Shown here: positions 1-6,430 of the stretch, in pieces | Position numbering within the stretch: the first letter of the stretch is position 1 | How the letters are laid out: every line of letters begins with the position of its first letter | Translations under genes and position numbers: made by a program | The notes under the pieces: model-generated | Database searches by the model: none | The model's input: the letters and a program-made list of their open reading frames with translations, nothing else | What the model was told of the DNA's origin: nothing | Origin: Bdellovibrionales bacterium | GTDB taxonomy: Bacteria > Myxococcota > XYA12-FULL-58-9 > SYDY01 | Assembly (NCBI GenBank): GCA_005801425.1 | Contig: SYDY01000100.1 | Span: forward strand, 1 to 10,707 | Length of the DNA: 10,707 bases | Direction of reading: 5' to 3'

Positions 1-14
1 GAATCAAAGTCTTA

Positions 15-42
15 TCGTGCGGTTCACGAACCGCCCCTACAA
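15..42 (-). repeat. Hairpin repeat, copy 1 of the TTGTAGGG family
   Basis: Read on the minus strand from 42 downward, this begins TTGTAGGGGCGG, the same 12 bases that open copy 2 at 175. Its core at 19-34 is a near-perfect inverted repeat with arms GCGGTTC and GAACCGC-like sequence (pairs 19/34 to 25/28). The inner part differs from copy 2, so the shared part is the outer arm. It lies in non-coding DNA beyond the end of the PhyH gene. Similar short palindromic intergenic elements occur in many bacterial genomes. Its function is unknown, and no T-tract follows the stem, so it is not a standard terminator. Confidence 0.6.
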
Positions 43-71
43 GAGAACACCTGCTTAATTCAAGTTTCTTA

Positions 72-83
72 GGAAGGCGGGGA
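72..83 (+). repeat. GGAAGGCGGGGA word, copy A
   Basis: This 12-base word recurs exactly and in the same orientation at 3138-3149. In both places it lies 20-35 bases to the right of a TTGTAGGG-family hairpin and is preceded by a T-rich stretch. It could be the far end of a composite repeat unit whose middle has diverged. The match is short, so coincidence is not excluded. Confidence 0.35.
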
Positions 84-147
84 TGACATATTGAGAGGAT
101 TGGGCTGTATGTTTTCAGATGTGACCAAGAGCCAATCGCTCTAACAA

Positions 148-175
148 GGGCGGACACAGGGGTCCGCCCCTACAA
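148..175 (-). repeat. Hairpin repeat, copy 2 of the TTGTAGGG family
   Basis: A perfect 8-base stem is formed by GGGCGGAC (148-155) and GTCCGCCC (162-169), with a 6-base loop at 156-161. On the minus strand the unit reads TTGTAGGGGCGG and then CCCTGTGTC. It matches copy 3 (3085-3112, plus strand) at 22 of 28 positions by my hand alignment. It sits 27 bases beyond the PhyH stop codon, so it could serve as a weak 3' hairpin for that transcript, but there is no U-tract on either side. I treat it as a dispersed intergenic repeat. Confidence 0.7.
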
Positions 176-202
176 CAAAACGGGTATTTTATTTTGCGGG
201 AG

Positions 203-1063
203 CTATAATTCCACAAACGTATTTTTGTCGGTCGGTTGCAACCAATTGTCTTGAAGGTACTGCGTTTCGTACTGTTCAATAAAATGAAGTGAATACGCAT
301 GGCGTGATATGGGTGAGCGATTGGCCTCACTCTTGTGTACCGTCGCCCCGTGCAACACGATACATGTCCCTGCAGGAACTTCCAATGGTACAAAATAAGA
401 GTTCGCTATCACTTCCTGATCAGGCGAAGACAAAGGCAAAAACTGTACACCCGCGTCATAGTCATCGATCGACGTACGTACAAATCGCGTAGGAACCGCC
501 TGCGTGCGATGGGATCCAGGAATTGCCCACAAGCAACCGTTGCTGAGGGTCGCATCTTCCAAGGCGATCCATAAACCACAACACGACGGTGGGTCCGTAT
601 ACAAAAATGTTGTGTCTTGATGGGGATTCACCGCACCACCCACCCCCGGCTGCTTAAAAATGTACATAGACTGCACAACCATGGGTCGCACATAGCCCAA
701 CATCCGTGCCAATTCAGCAACTTCGGGTGATGAAGAAAACGGCGCAAAGACGGGATCCAGCGCGTGCAAAGCATGCCCTATTTTGTTGATGGCATGTCGT
801 TTTTCGCAGAGAAGTTCCCCTTTTTTGTCAAAGACATTCTCTTCAAAGAAGAAACGGATCTTGTCACCACTGCTTAAAAAGTATGCATCGTCTACATGTC
901 GATCGCGTTCGGTCGTAAACACAGAACGCTGCACATGATAGGGATCAAAGGTATCCACCAGTTCTTCAGCCCGTTGTTTCATGGCAGTGATCTGATCGGG
1001 TGATACAAAATTGGGCAAAATAGCAAAACCTTGTTCGGCGTACATCGCACGTAATGCATTCAT
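203..1063 (-). CDS. Phytanoyl-CoA dioxygenase (PhyH) family protein, PHYHD1-like
   Basis: This is a predicted non-haem Fe(II)/2-oxoglutarate-dependent oxygenase of 286 residues, the usual size for the family. It is likely cytosolic, as no signal peptide or membrane segment is seen. The Fe-binding His-X-Asp is H148-Q-D150 in the stretch NPHQDTTFLYT, and the distal His is H243 in HGATVHKS. R249 and R254 follow, and one of them probably binds the 2-oxoglutarate carboxylate. The motifs GLWIALEDAT, NGCLW.IPGSH and the C-terminal DNWLQPT strongly recall animal PHYHD1, so it is nearer to that branch than to the ectoine or antibiotic hydroxylases; this rests on memory, not an alignment. The frame stays open to an ATG at 1126, but that would overlap the divergent gene. 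The extra 21 residues look unrelated to the family, so I chose the ATG at 1063, although it has no clear ribosome site. The substrate is unknown. Confidence 0.88.
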   Translation of the reverse strand: MNALRAMYAEQGFAILPNFVSPDQITAMKQRAEELVDTFDPYHVQRSVFTTERDRHVDDAYFLSSGDKIRFFFEENVFDKKGELLCEKRHAINKIGHALHALDPVFAPFSSSPEVAELARMLGYVRPMVVQSMYIFKQPGVGGAVNPHQDTTFLYTDPPSCCGLWIALEDATLSNGCLWAIPGSHRTQAVPTRFVRTSIDDYDAGVQFLPLSSPDQEVIANSYFVPLEVPAGTCIVLHGATVHKSEANRSPISRHAYSLHFIEQYETQYLQDNWLQPTDKNTFVEL

Positions 1064-1113
1064 ATTTGAAAATTTGGACGAGGATGGTGTACAGATCAAG
1101 TGAGCCGTCAATC

Positions 1114-1120
1114 GAGGGGA
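1114..1120 (+). promoter_or_regulatory. Ribosome binding site of the UbiA-like gene
   Basis: GAGGGGA lies just before the ATG at 1125, with 7 bases between GAGG and the start codon. This fixes the start of the plus-strand gene. It also argues against the divergent PhyH gene starting at 1126, because the two starts would then overlap. The 61 bases between 1063 and 1125 presumably hold divergent promoter elements, but I see no convincing -35/-10 pair there. Confidence 0.6.
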
Positions 1121-1124
1121 AAGC

Positions 1125-2066
1125 ATGCACCCGATCCGATGGTTTCGTTATCTCGCCATGATGGCCCCACCGTGGATCATGTTTCCCGTCGGTTGCATCA
1201 AGTTTTTTGCAGCCTATGCAACTTTCCAAGCATTAAGCAGTCGATCGCCTCTTATTTTTGATCGCACCGCACTTCTTGGGGGGATCACCGTCACACTTGT
1301 GCTCATGTTGATGCGTGTTTACGACGAACTCAAAGATGCAGATTCAGACCGCCATTTGGCGGCCGCAGGCGATCCCCGTTACACAGGAAGACCCCTCGTC
1401 ATTGGGATCATCACCGAACATGATCTTAGGATGTTGCGCAATTTGATTGTTGTGGCCTTGATCAGCATCCATATTTTCATGGCCGGACCATGGGTTTCTC
1501 TGGCCTTTGGCGTGCTGTTAAGCGTTTTGTGGCTTTCATCGCGATGGTTTTTTTGGCCCGCTATAAAAAATAGTCTTTGGCTTGCATTCATCACACACAA
1601 CCCTATTTCAGCCATTGTAGGGACATATATTCTGGCTGTTTACGTTGACCGTTTTGGTGCTTTCCAATTATCCTGGGGAGCTTGTCTCGCCCTCATTTTA
1701 GGCCTGTGGTTTCCGGTGGCCGCATGGGAAACATCCCGAAAAATTAGATTGCCTTCCGATGAGACCGATTATCAAACCTACAGCAAATTGTGGGGACTGA
1801 AAATCGCATCCATCATCCCCGCGTGTTTCATCGCATTGGCATCGCTGTGTCTTATTTACGTAGCACATCGTGCGATGCTTTCACTGGAGTACAGTTTTCT
1901 TTTGGCCATAGCCACTGGCATCATTGTTATCCGTTCTTTCATACTATTTTTTGCACCCACGCGCGCGCGTACCCAACTACAACCTTGGACCGAATCGTTT
2001 GCCGCCATCGCCGATATAGGGCTTGTGGCCGCATGCATTGCTTCCCGGGGGATTGAAATAGGATGA
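1125..2066 (+). CDS. UbiA-superfamily integral membrane protein (prenyltransferase-like)
   Basis: This 313-residue, strongly hydrophobic protein has about eight to nine likely membrane segments, as in UbiA-type intramembrane prenyltransferases. The first Asp-rich motif is at residues 66-75 (YDELKDADSD), with D67, D71 and D75 spaced as in the NDxxDxxxD signature but with Tyr in place of Asn. These residues would bind Mg2+ and the prenyl diphosphate. The second cytoplasmic loop, about 201-224, has ETSRKIRLPSDETDYQTYSK, in which the RKIR..DE...TYSKLWG pattern recalls a less characterised UbiA-like subgroup. These features do not reveal the acceptor or prenyl donor, and it does not look like a standard UbiA, MenA or CyoE. 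The start is set by GAGGGGA. The gene ends in an ATGA overlap with the next gene, so the two are probably co-translated. Confidence 0.75.
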   Translation: MHPIRWFRYLAMMAPPWIMFPVGCIKFFAAYATFQALSSRSPLIFDRTALLGGITVTLVLMLMRVYDELKDADSDRHLAAAGDPRYTGRPLVIGIITEHDLRMLRNLIVVALISIHIFMAGPWVSLAFGVLLSVLWLSSRWFFWPAIKNSLWLAFITHNPISAIVGTYILAVYVDRFGAFQLSWGACLALILGLWFPVAAWETSRKIRLPSDETDYQTYSKLWGLKIASIIPACFIALASLCLIYVAHRAMLSLEYSFLLAIATGIIVIRSFILFFAPTRARTQLQPWTESFAAIADIGLVAACIASRGIEIG

Positions 2067-3061
2067 TCCTCCCAACCAACAACATCGACGATTTTATTCA
2101 CGCCCGAACATGCATCCGAGGTCAGGATCTCAACGCCGATCTCTATGACCAACAGGCGTTTTCTTCTGACAATTTGTTTTTTCGCCATGGCGAAGCACAG
2201 ATGTTTATCGCACTAAAAAACAATATTCCCGTGGGGCGCATCGCCGCGTCACGCGATCACACCACACCCGCACGCGGTAATTTTGGTTTTTTTGAATGCA
2301 TCAACGACGTGAATATAGCATCGGCATTGCTTAATCACGCAGAACAATGGCTTCAAAATAGGCATTGCGACGCAATGCATGGGCCACTCGATCTAAGCGT
2401 CATGCGCAATTATCGCATGCAGATCAGTGGATTCAATAAAAAGGCATTTCATACAGAACCACGCAATCCTTCATACTATCCCGAGTTGCTGCGTCAATCG
2501 GGTTTTCGTGAGCATCACATATGGTCAAGTTGGGATATCAGCCCTTCTCGATTTTTAACATGGCGGATTTTTCTTTGCTTTAAACAAAAATCATTCCGCC
2601 ATTTAACACAACAAGGCTATCGCATCGAGCCCATGGACATGCAACGCATGCCCGATGAACTTGCCCGCTTGCATCCCCTCATCATGGAAACGTTTGCCAA
2701 TAATTACGGTTTCGTACCCATTGATTTCCAAGAATATCTTCAGATCGAAAGTGCCCGACCGCCAAGCGATGCATTGCGTGTCTTTTTTATCAAATCGCCC
2801 GATGGAAGCGATATCGGATTTTTTGCAGGATGGCTTTTGGGCCGCTTGGCTCTTCTTTATATTATTGGGATCAAGGCCGAGCACCGGAAAAAAGATCTCA
2901 TCCCATGGATGTTTTGTGATGTGATGAAAACCATGAGCAAGCACGGAACACGATCGGCCATCGGGGCTCTCGTTAGAGAAGGGCCTTCCTATTACAACCG
3001 ACTAGGCAAAGCCACGCGCACCTATGCGGTTTTTTCTAAGGCCATCGCATCAAATGTTTAA
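2063..3061 (+). CDS. GNAT-superfamily acetyltransferase-like protein
   Basis: This 332-residue protein has no signal peptide and no clear membrane segment. The N-terminal half (about 45-160) has the pattern PVGRIAA..D, then GFFEC.ND, then an HAE.WL helix, then GPLDLS, and then PSYYPELL...GF. I recognise this layout from a family of long GNAT-like proteins annotated as N-acetyltransferase or hypothetical. The C-terminal half (about 186-325) looks like a second GNAT fold, with IIGIKAEHRKKDLI resembling the acetyl-CoA-binding motif A and a later GPSYYNRLG. It may therefore be a tandem-GNAT protein. The start ATG at 2063 overlaps the UbiA-like stop (ATGA), with GGGGGA about 10 bases upstream, which suggests translational coupling. 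The substrate is unknown. An acyl- or aminoacyl-transfer role on the product of the neighbouring gene is only a guess. Confidence 0.65.
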   Translation: MILPTNNIDDFIHARTCIRGQDLNADLYDQQAFSSDNLFFRHGEAQMFIALKNNIPVGRIAASRDHTTPARGNFGFFECINDVNIASALLNHAEQWLQNRHCDAMHGPLDLSVMRNYRMQISGFNKKAFHTEPRNPSYYPELLRQSGFREHHIWSSWDISPSRFLTWRIFLCFKQKSFRHLTQQGYRIEPMDMQRMPDELARLHPLIMETFANNYGFVPIDFQEYLQIESARPPSDALRVFFIKSPDGSDIGFFAGWLLGRLALLYIIGIKAEHRKKDLIPWMFCDVMKTMSKHGTRSAIGALVREGPSYYNRLGKATRTYAVFSKAIASNV

Positions 3062-3084
3062 GAACTAAATAAAGTGTCATTTTG

Positions 3085-3117
3085 TTGTAGGGACAGACGC
3101 CTGTGTCGATCCTACAA
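3085..3117 (+). repeat. Hairpin repeat, copy 3, between convergent genes
   Basis: TTGTAGG (3085-3091) pairs with CCTACAA (3111-3117), and inside it GACA (3092-3095) pairs with TGTC (3104-3107), leaving a 3-base bulge at 3108-3110. The first 28 bases match copy 2, read on the opposite strand, at 22 positions. The element lies between the end of the GNAT-like gene (3061) and the end of ccoS (3154), so it could act as a shared 3' hairpin for both converging transcripts. No T-run follows the stem in either direction, so intrinsic termination is not well supported. Confidence 0.65.
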
Positions 3118-3137
3118 TCTCTAACACAAGAACGTTT

Positions 3138-3149
3138 GGAAGGCGGGGA
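3138..3149 (+). repeat. GGAAGGCGGGGA word, copy B
   Basis: This is an exact 12-base match, in the same orientation, to 72-83. It lies just beyond the ccoS stop codon and 20 bases to the right of hairpin copy 3. Its association with the hairpin at both sites is the only reason to list it. Confidence 0.35.
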
Positions 3150-3153
3150 AACA

Positions 3154-3321
3154 TCAAAGCTCATGATCCTTTGATAATTTCTCCTCATCCGAAAACAACA
3201 TTCGAATTGCAGGTGTTTGCGTATCATCCATTTGCCCACGCCGTACGGCCCACAAAAATGCAAGTAAGGCACATCCCGAAAGAAGCAATCCCAGGGGAAC
3301 CAAAACATACACGACGCTCAT
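3154..3321 (-). CDS. ccoS: cbb3 oxidase maturation protein CcoS
   Basis: This 55-residue single-span inner-membrane protein is the last gene of the oxidase operon. It begins MSVVYVLVPLGLLLSG, followed by a hydrophobic helix to about residue 25 (ALLAFLWAV). A soluble part then has RGQMDD and IRMLFSDEE, matching the family pattern W....GQ.DD......R.L.DD. CcoS is needed to insert cofactors (haem b and CuB) into CcoN. The frame extends upstream to 3438, but the ATG at 3321 gives the normal family length and has AAAGGGG 5 bases before it. Its ATG overlaps the ccoI stop codon as ATGA, so translation is coupled to the copper ATPase. Confidence 0.93.
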   Translation of the reverse strand: MSVVYVLVPLGLLLSGCALLAFLWAVRRGQMDDTQTPAIRMLFSDEEKLSKDHEL

Positions 3322-5717
3322 GTACGCCCCTTTGAAAAAAACATAGGATAACGTGCAAGATACGAAAATGCGACCACACTTAACGAAGAAATAGGCATGA
3401 TCACCGCAGCCAAGAGTGGTGTAATAGAGCCAGTCCATGCAAGGCCAACAGCAAACAAGTTATAAATAAGTGCGTAAATAAATGTAGCGTGCGTTCGACG
3501 TAACGCAGACAAAGATCCCGCCAATAGATTGGGTAGTGCCATCACCCCGGGTTGCAAATAAACGTCGGCTGCATCCAAGCTTGCCGCAACACCACCCGCA
3601 ACAGCGATCCCCACGTCGGCATCTGCCAATGCTGCCGCATCGTTCATTCCATCGCCGACCATCACCACAACATGCCCTGCATCACGCAATGACTGTATAC
3701 GTTCTCGTTTGCTATCGGGATCCACACCCCCTTGGCACTGGCTCCTCAAAAATCCCAATTGTTCCCCTAAGGCCTGCACAAGTACGGGGGAATCACCACT
3801 AAGAAGCCATGTTTGATGACCTTTTTGACGTAGCCATTGCAATACATCAGCAACACCATCAACAAGCATGTCATCAATGGCAAATGCCAATACGGCTTGT
3901 CCATTGCGTCCCAAAAGCAAGGGCGTCCGTTGTTGCAAAGCCTGCGCTTGGATAAAATTCTGTAACGATGTGGAAATGTCCTGTGTGGCCCACATCGGTT
4001 GCCCTAAACGAAATGTGTCATTGCCTTGGGTCCATTCTAGTCCCATGCCTTTGATTTCATGGGCGACAATATTTTTTACCCATAACTTTTTTAAATTTGC
4101 GATCGCAATAGCGACTGGATGAGATGATGATTGTGCCATCCCTACCGCAAGATCGATCCATTTTTTGTCGCCTTCACAAGCCACAACACGCCGTGATGCT
4201 TTGGTGAGTGTACCTGTTTTATCAAAAACAAAGGTTAGATTTTTTTGTGCAAGAAGTTCAAAAACACGCCCACGTTTGACTAAAATCCCTGCTGCCGCTG
4301 CGCGAGCGATCGCGCGCGTCACCACCAAAGGTGTCGCCATGGCAAGCGCACATGGGCATGCCACAATCAACAGCGTCAACGCCGTCACGAAACCGTCTGT
4401 TTTCCATGCAATGAGTGAAAGTAAAACAATGAAAGCAATAAACGAACCCGACACACGATCGGCCCAAATCATTTGATGGGTACGATCCGTTTGGGACAAA
4501 CGAATGCGTCGCAAGAGTTCGCCCATGCGTGTCGCTTCGCCGCAAGCAAGAACGCGTATAACCAGTGTACCATCCACCAGAAATGTCCCCGCCAAGACAT
4601 GCAATCCGGCCTTGATGTGGATAGGTCGTGATTCCCCCGTCAACATCGCTTGGTTCACATGGGCTTCACCTTGGAGAACAATACCATCGGCAGGTATTTC
4701 CATGCCCGTTTGGATCTGCACGTGCATGCCCACTTCAAGATCGAAACGCGATATTTCATGGATGGTATGATCGTCGCGAACCACCATCACACGTCGAGGG
4801 AGCAATAAATCAATCACTTCGGTCGCACCGCGCGCAATGCGTGCCTGACGATGATACAGCCAACGGCCTATCAGCAAAAAGAAAACAAGACCTGAAATGG
4901 TATCAAAATAAACATGAGGGCCATGCTGTATCGTTTCAATAATACTTAAAGCAAACCCTGCAATCAGTCCCAAAGCAATGGGAACATCCATATGCGATCG
5001 CATCATGCGAACTGCCTGATAGCCACCTCGCAAAAACCGGCGTCCTGGAATAAACAATGAAAGCGCAGCAAGGCTTCCGCTTAATAGGCGAAAGAATAAA
5101 AGCATGCTTCCGCCTTCGCGAACAAAACTTTCATCCCAAAGTACAAACGCAATCAACATGGCATTGCCCGCAAGTGCGCCTGCAATACCCATATCCACAA
5201 ACAAGCCACGCTCTTCGATGGCATCGGCACGCAAGCGTTCGGAATGCTCTAACGGATAAGGGGCATAGCCCAAACGATCAAACCACCGGGCAATTTCTGA
5301 CAAACTGATGTGCGTTTTATCCCATCGAACATGGGCTGTACGTTCGGTCATGTTGACCGTCACATGTTCAAGACCGTTGACTTTATTGGATAATCGTTCA
5401 AGCAACCACACACATGCACCACAGTGAATGGCGGGCACATACCACGTCACAACACAACGTCCATCATCCAATGATTTCACATGGGTTTTCGCAAAAGAGA
5501 CATCATCGTATGCTGAAAATGAATCCCCTAAAACCTTGGCAGGCACCAATGATGCGTCCAATCCTTGACGTATCGCATAAAAAGCATCGAGTCCCTGGTT
5601 GTGTAAAATATCAAAAACCGAGGCGCACCCCATACAGCAAAATAAATGTCCGCCCGCATGAATTTGTTCCTTTTGATTGCATGGAAGAAAACAATGCGCA
5701 CAAACCAACGAATTCAT
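3318..5717 (-). CDS. ccoI: Copper-exporting P1B-type ATPase CcoI (FixI)
   Basis: This 799-residue inner-membrane Cu+ ATPase supplies copper for CuB of the cbb3 oxidase. The N-terminus has a Cys-rich metal-binding region (C6/C9 in CAHC, then CCMGC at 27-31), followed by an HMA-like domain with HCGAC (C99, C102). The core carries TGES (360-363), the copper-binding CPC in a membrane helix (454-456), the phosphorylated Asp D499 in DKTGT, HP of the nucleotide-binding domain (533-534) and GDGMND (688-693). Eight membrane helices are expected, and the final pair has YN and MP.SSLSVV, as in P1B-1 pumps. The double Cys-rich N-terminus and the operon position favour CcoI over a CopA detoxification pump. 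The frame extends to a TTG at 5732, but the ATG at 5717 overlaps the upstream stop as ATGA. There is no good Shine-Dalgarno, so translation probably depends on coupling. Confidence 0.96.
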   Translation of the reverse strand: MNSLVCAHCFLPCNQKEQIHAGGHLFCCMGCASVFDILHNQGLDAFYAIRQGLDASLVPAKVLGDSFSAYDDVSFAKTHVKSLDDGRCVVTWYVPAIHCGACVWLLERLSNKVNGLEHVTVNMTERTAHVRWDKTHISLSEIARWFDRLGYAPYPLEHSERLRADAIEERGLFVDMGIAGALAGNAMLIAFVLWDESFVREGGSMLLFFRLLSGSLAALSLFIPGRRFLRGGYQAVRMMRSHMDVPIALGLIAGFALSIIETIQHGPHVYFDTISGLVFFLLIGRWLYHRQARIARGATEVIDLLLPRRVMVVRDDHTIHEISRFDLEVGMHVQIQTGMEIPADGIVLQGEAHVNQAMLTGESRPIHIKAGLHVLAGTFLVDGTLVIRVLACGEATRMGELLRRIRLSQTDRTHQMIWADRVSGSFIAFIVLLSLIAWKTDGFVTALTLLIVACPCALAMATPLVVTRAIARAAAAGILVKRGRVFELLAQKNLTFVFDKTGTLTKASRRVVACEGDKKWIDLAVGMAQSSSHPVAIAIANLKKLWVKNIVAHEIKGMGLEWTQGNDTFRLGQPMWATQDISTSLQNFIQAQALQQRTPLLLGRNGQAVLAFAIDDMLVDGVADVLQWLRQKGHQTWLLSGDSPVLVQALGEQLGFLRSQCQGGVDPDSKRERIQSLRDAGHVVVMVGDGMNDAAALADADVGIAVAGGVAASLDAADVYLQPGVMALPNLLAGSLSALRRTHATFIYALIYNLFAVGLAWTGSITPLLAAVIMPISSLSVVAFSYLARYPMFFSKGRT

Positions 5718-6430
5718 GGGTGACCATGGCAAGAAGAAGCATGGGAACTGTCTTGCTTAGGGATCATGGAATAATCGCGCAGGGTTAATGTGAGGATCGC
5801 TGAAAAGATCAAAACCAATCCAGAAAGCAGTGGTGCGAGATCACCCAAACGACGGCGCAAAAATCCCAATGACGTGCCCACGGTCATCAGCACAGGCAAA
5901 TTACCCAATCCAAAAACAAGCATCACCAAGGCGCCTTTGAGTGGGCTACCCGTTCCAGAGGCCGCTAACACGTACAAATAAAGCAAGCCGCAAGGCAAGA
6001 GCGGCGTAAGAGTGCCAATCAAAAATGCACGGGGCAATGCAGGAATACGTTGAATGCGCTCAAAACCAGAGACAAACAAACGTTGAACATAAACCGCATT
6101 TTTTTTAAAAATAGAAGGTGAATTTTTAAAAACGTGGGACCCACGGATCACCCACCATACACCTGTAAAAAACATGATCATCGCAGCAATCAACGTTGCT
6201 GAAGCGTGCCATCCAAAATGACCACCCGCATCGTTCACAGCAGATCCCGCATAACCCGCCACAAGTCCCAAAACCAAATAGGAGAGAATGCGACCGGCAT
6301 TGTACATGCCACTTGTTTGCGTCGATGCTTGGCCGCCACCCGCTAAAACCACCAGAGGCCCACACATGCCCGCGCAATGCAACGAGCCCAATAAAGATGC
6401 TGTAAAAATACCGAAGAGCATTCCAATCAT
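5714..6430 (-). CDS. SafE/TauE-like (UreH_2, DsbD-like) membrane protein of the cbb3 assembly cluster
   Basis: This 238-residue protein has about six hydrophobic segments. Near the start it has GSLHCAGMCGPL (H18, C19, M22, C23), the hallmark of the 'sulfite exporter TauE/SafE' or UreH_2 families often found beside ccoG and ccoI. A second motif in the middle is TPLLPCGLLY (C147), reminiscent of the DsbD/CcdA transmembrane Cys pair. The C-terminal tail is His/Cys-rich (H230, C234, H235, H237). These residues suggest copper or thiol handling rather than sulfite export, but that is inference. It lies where ccoH is usually found. The ATG at 6430 overlaps the ccoG stop (ATGA) and has GGAGAG 6 bases upstream. 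The stop overlaps the ccoI start in the same way. Confidence 0.82.
   Translation of the reverse strand: MIGMLFGIFTASLLGSLHCAGMCGPLVVLAGGGQASTQTSGMYNAGRILSYLVLGLVAGYAGSAVNDAGGHFGWHASATLIAAMIMFFTGVWWVIRGSHVFKNSPSIFKKNAVYVQRLFVSGFERIQRIPALPRAFLIGTLTPLLPCGLLYLYVLAASGTGSPLKGALVMLVFGLGNLPVLMTVGTSLGFLRRRLGDLAPLLSGLVLIFSAILTLTLRDYSMIPKQDSSHASSCHGHP

Noticed and set aside
1-202. Possible end of another gene at the left edge
   Set aside because: No open frame there shows protein-like features; the stretch is occupied by repeats and looks intergenic.
1959-1970. Alternating ACGCGCGCGCGT tract (possible Z-DNA)
   Set aside because: It encodes Thr-Arg-Ala-Arg in the UbiA-like frame and is too short to claim a structural role.
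3062-3153. Intrinsic terminator for the oxidase operon or the GNAT-like gene
   Set aside because: The hairpin at 3085-3117 is present, but no T-run follows it on either strand, so I list it as a repeat only.
3322-3438. Upstream extension of the ccoS frame (39 extra residues)
   Set aside because: It would overlap ccoI by 120 bases and is not part of the CcoS family; the ATG at 3321 has its own ribosome site.
4099-4313. Two GCGATCGC octamers in ccoI (4099-4106 and 4306-4313), the HIP1 palindrome of cyanobacteria
   Set aside because: I noticed only these two in the window, both within coding sequence, and nothing else suggests a cyanobacterium.
5718-5732. TTG start for ccoI, adding five residues
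   Set aside because: The ATG at 5717 fits the ATGA overlap pattern of the operon, and the TTG has no ribosome binding site.
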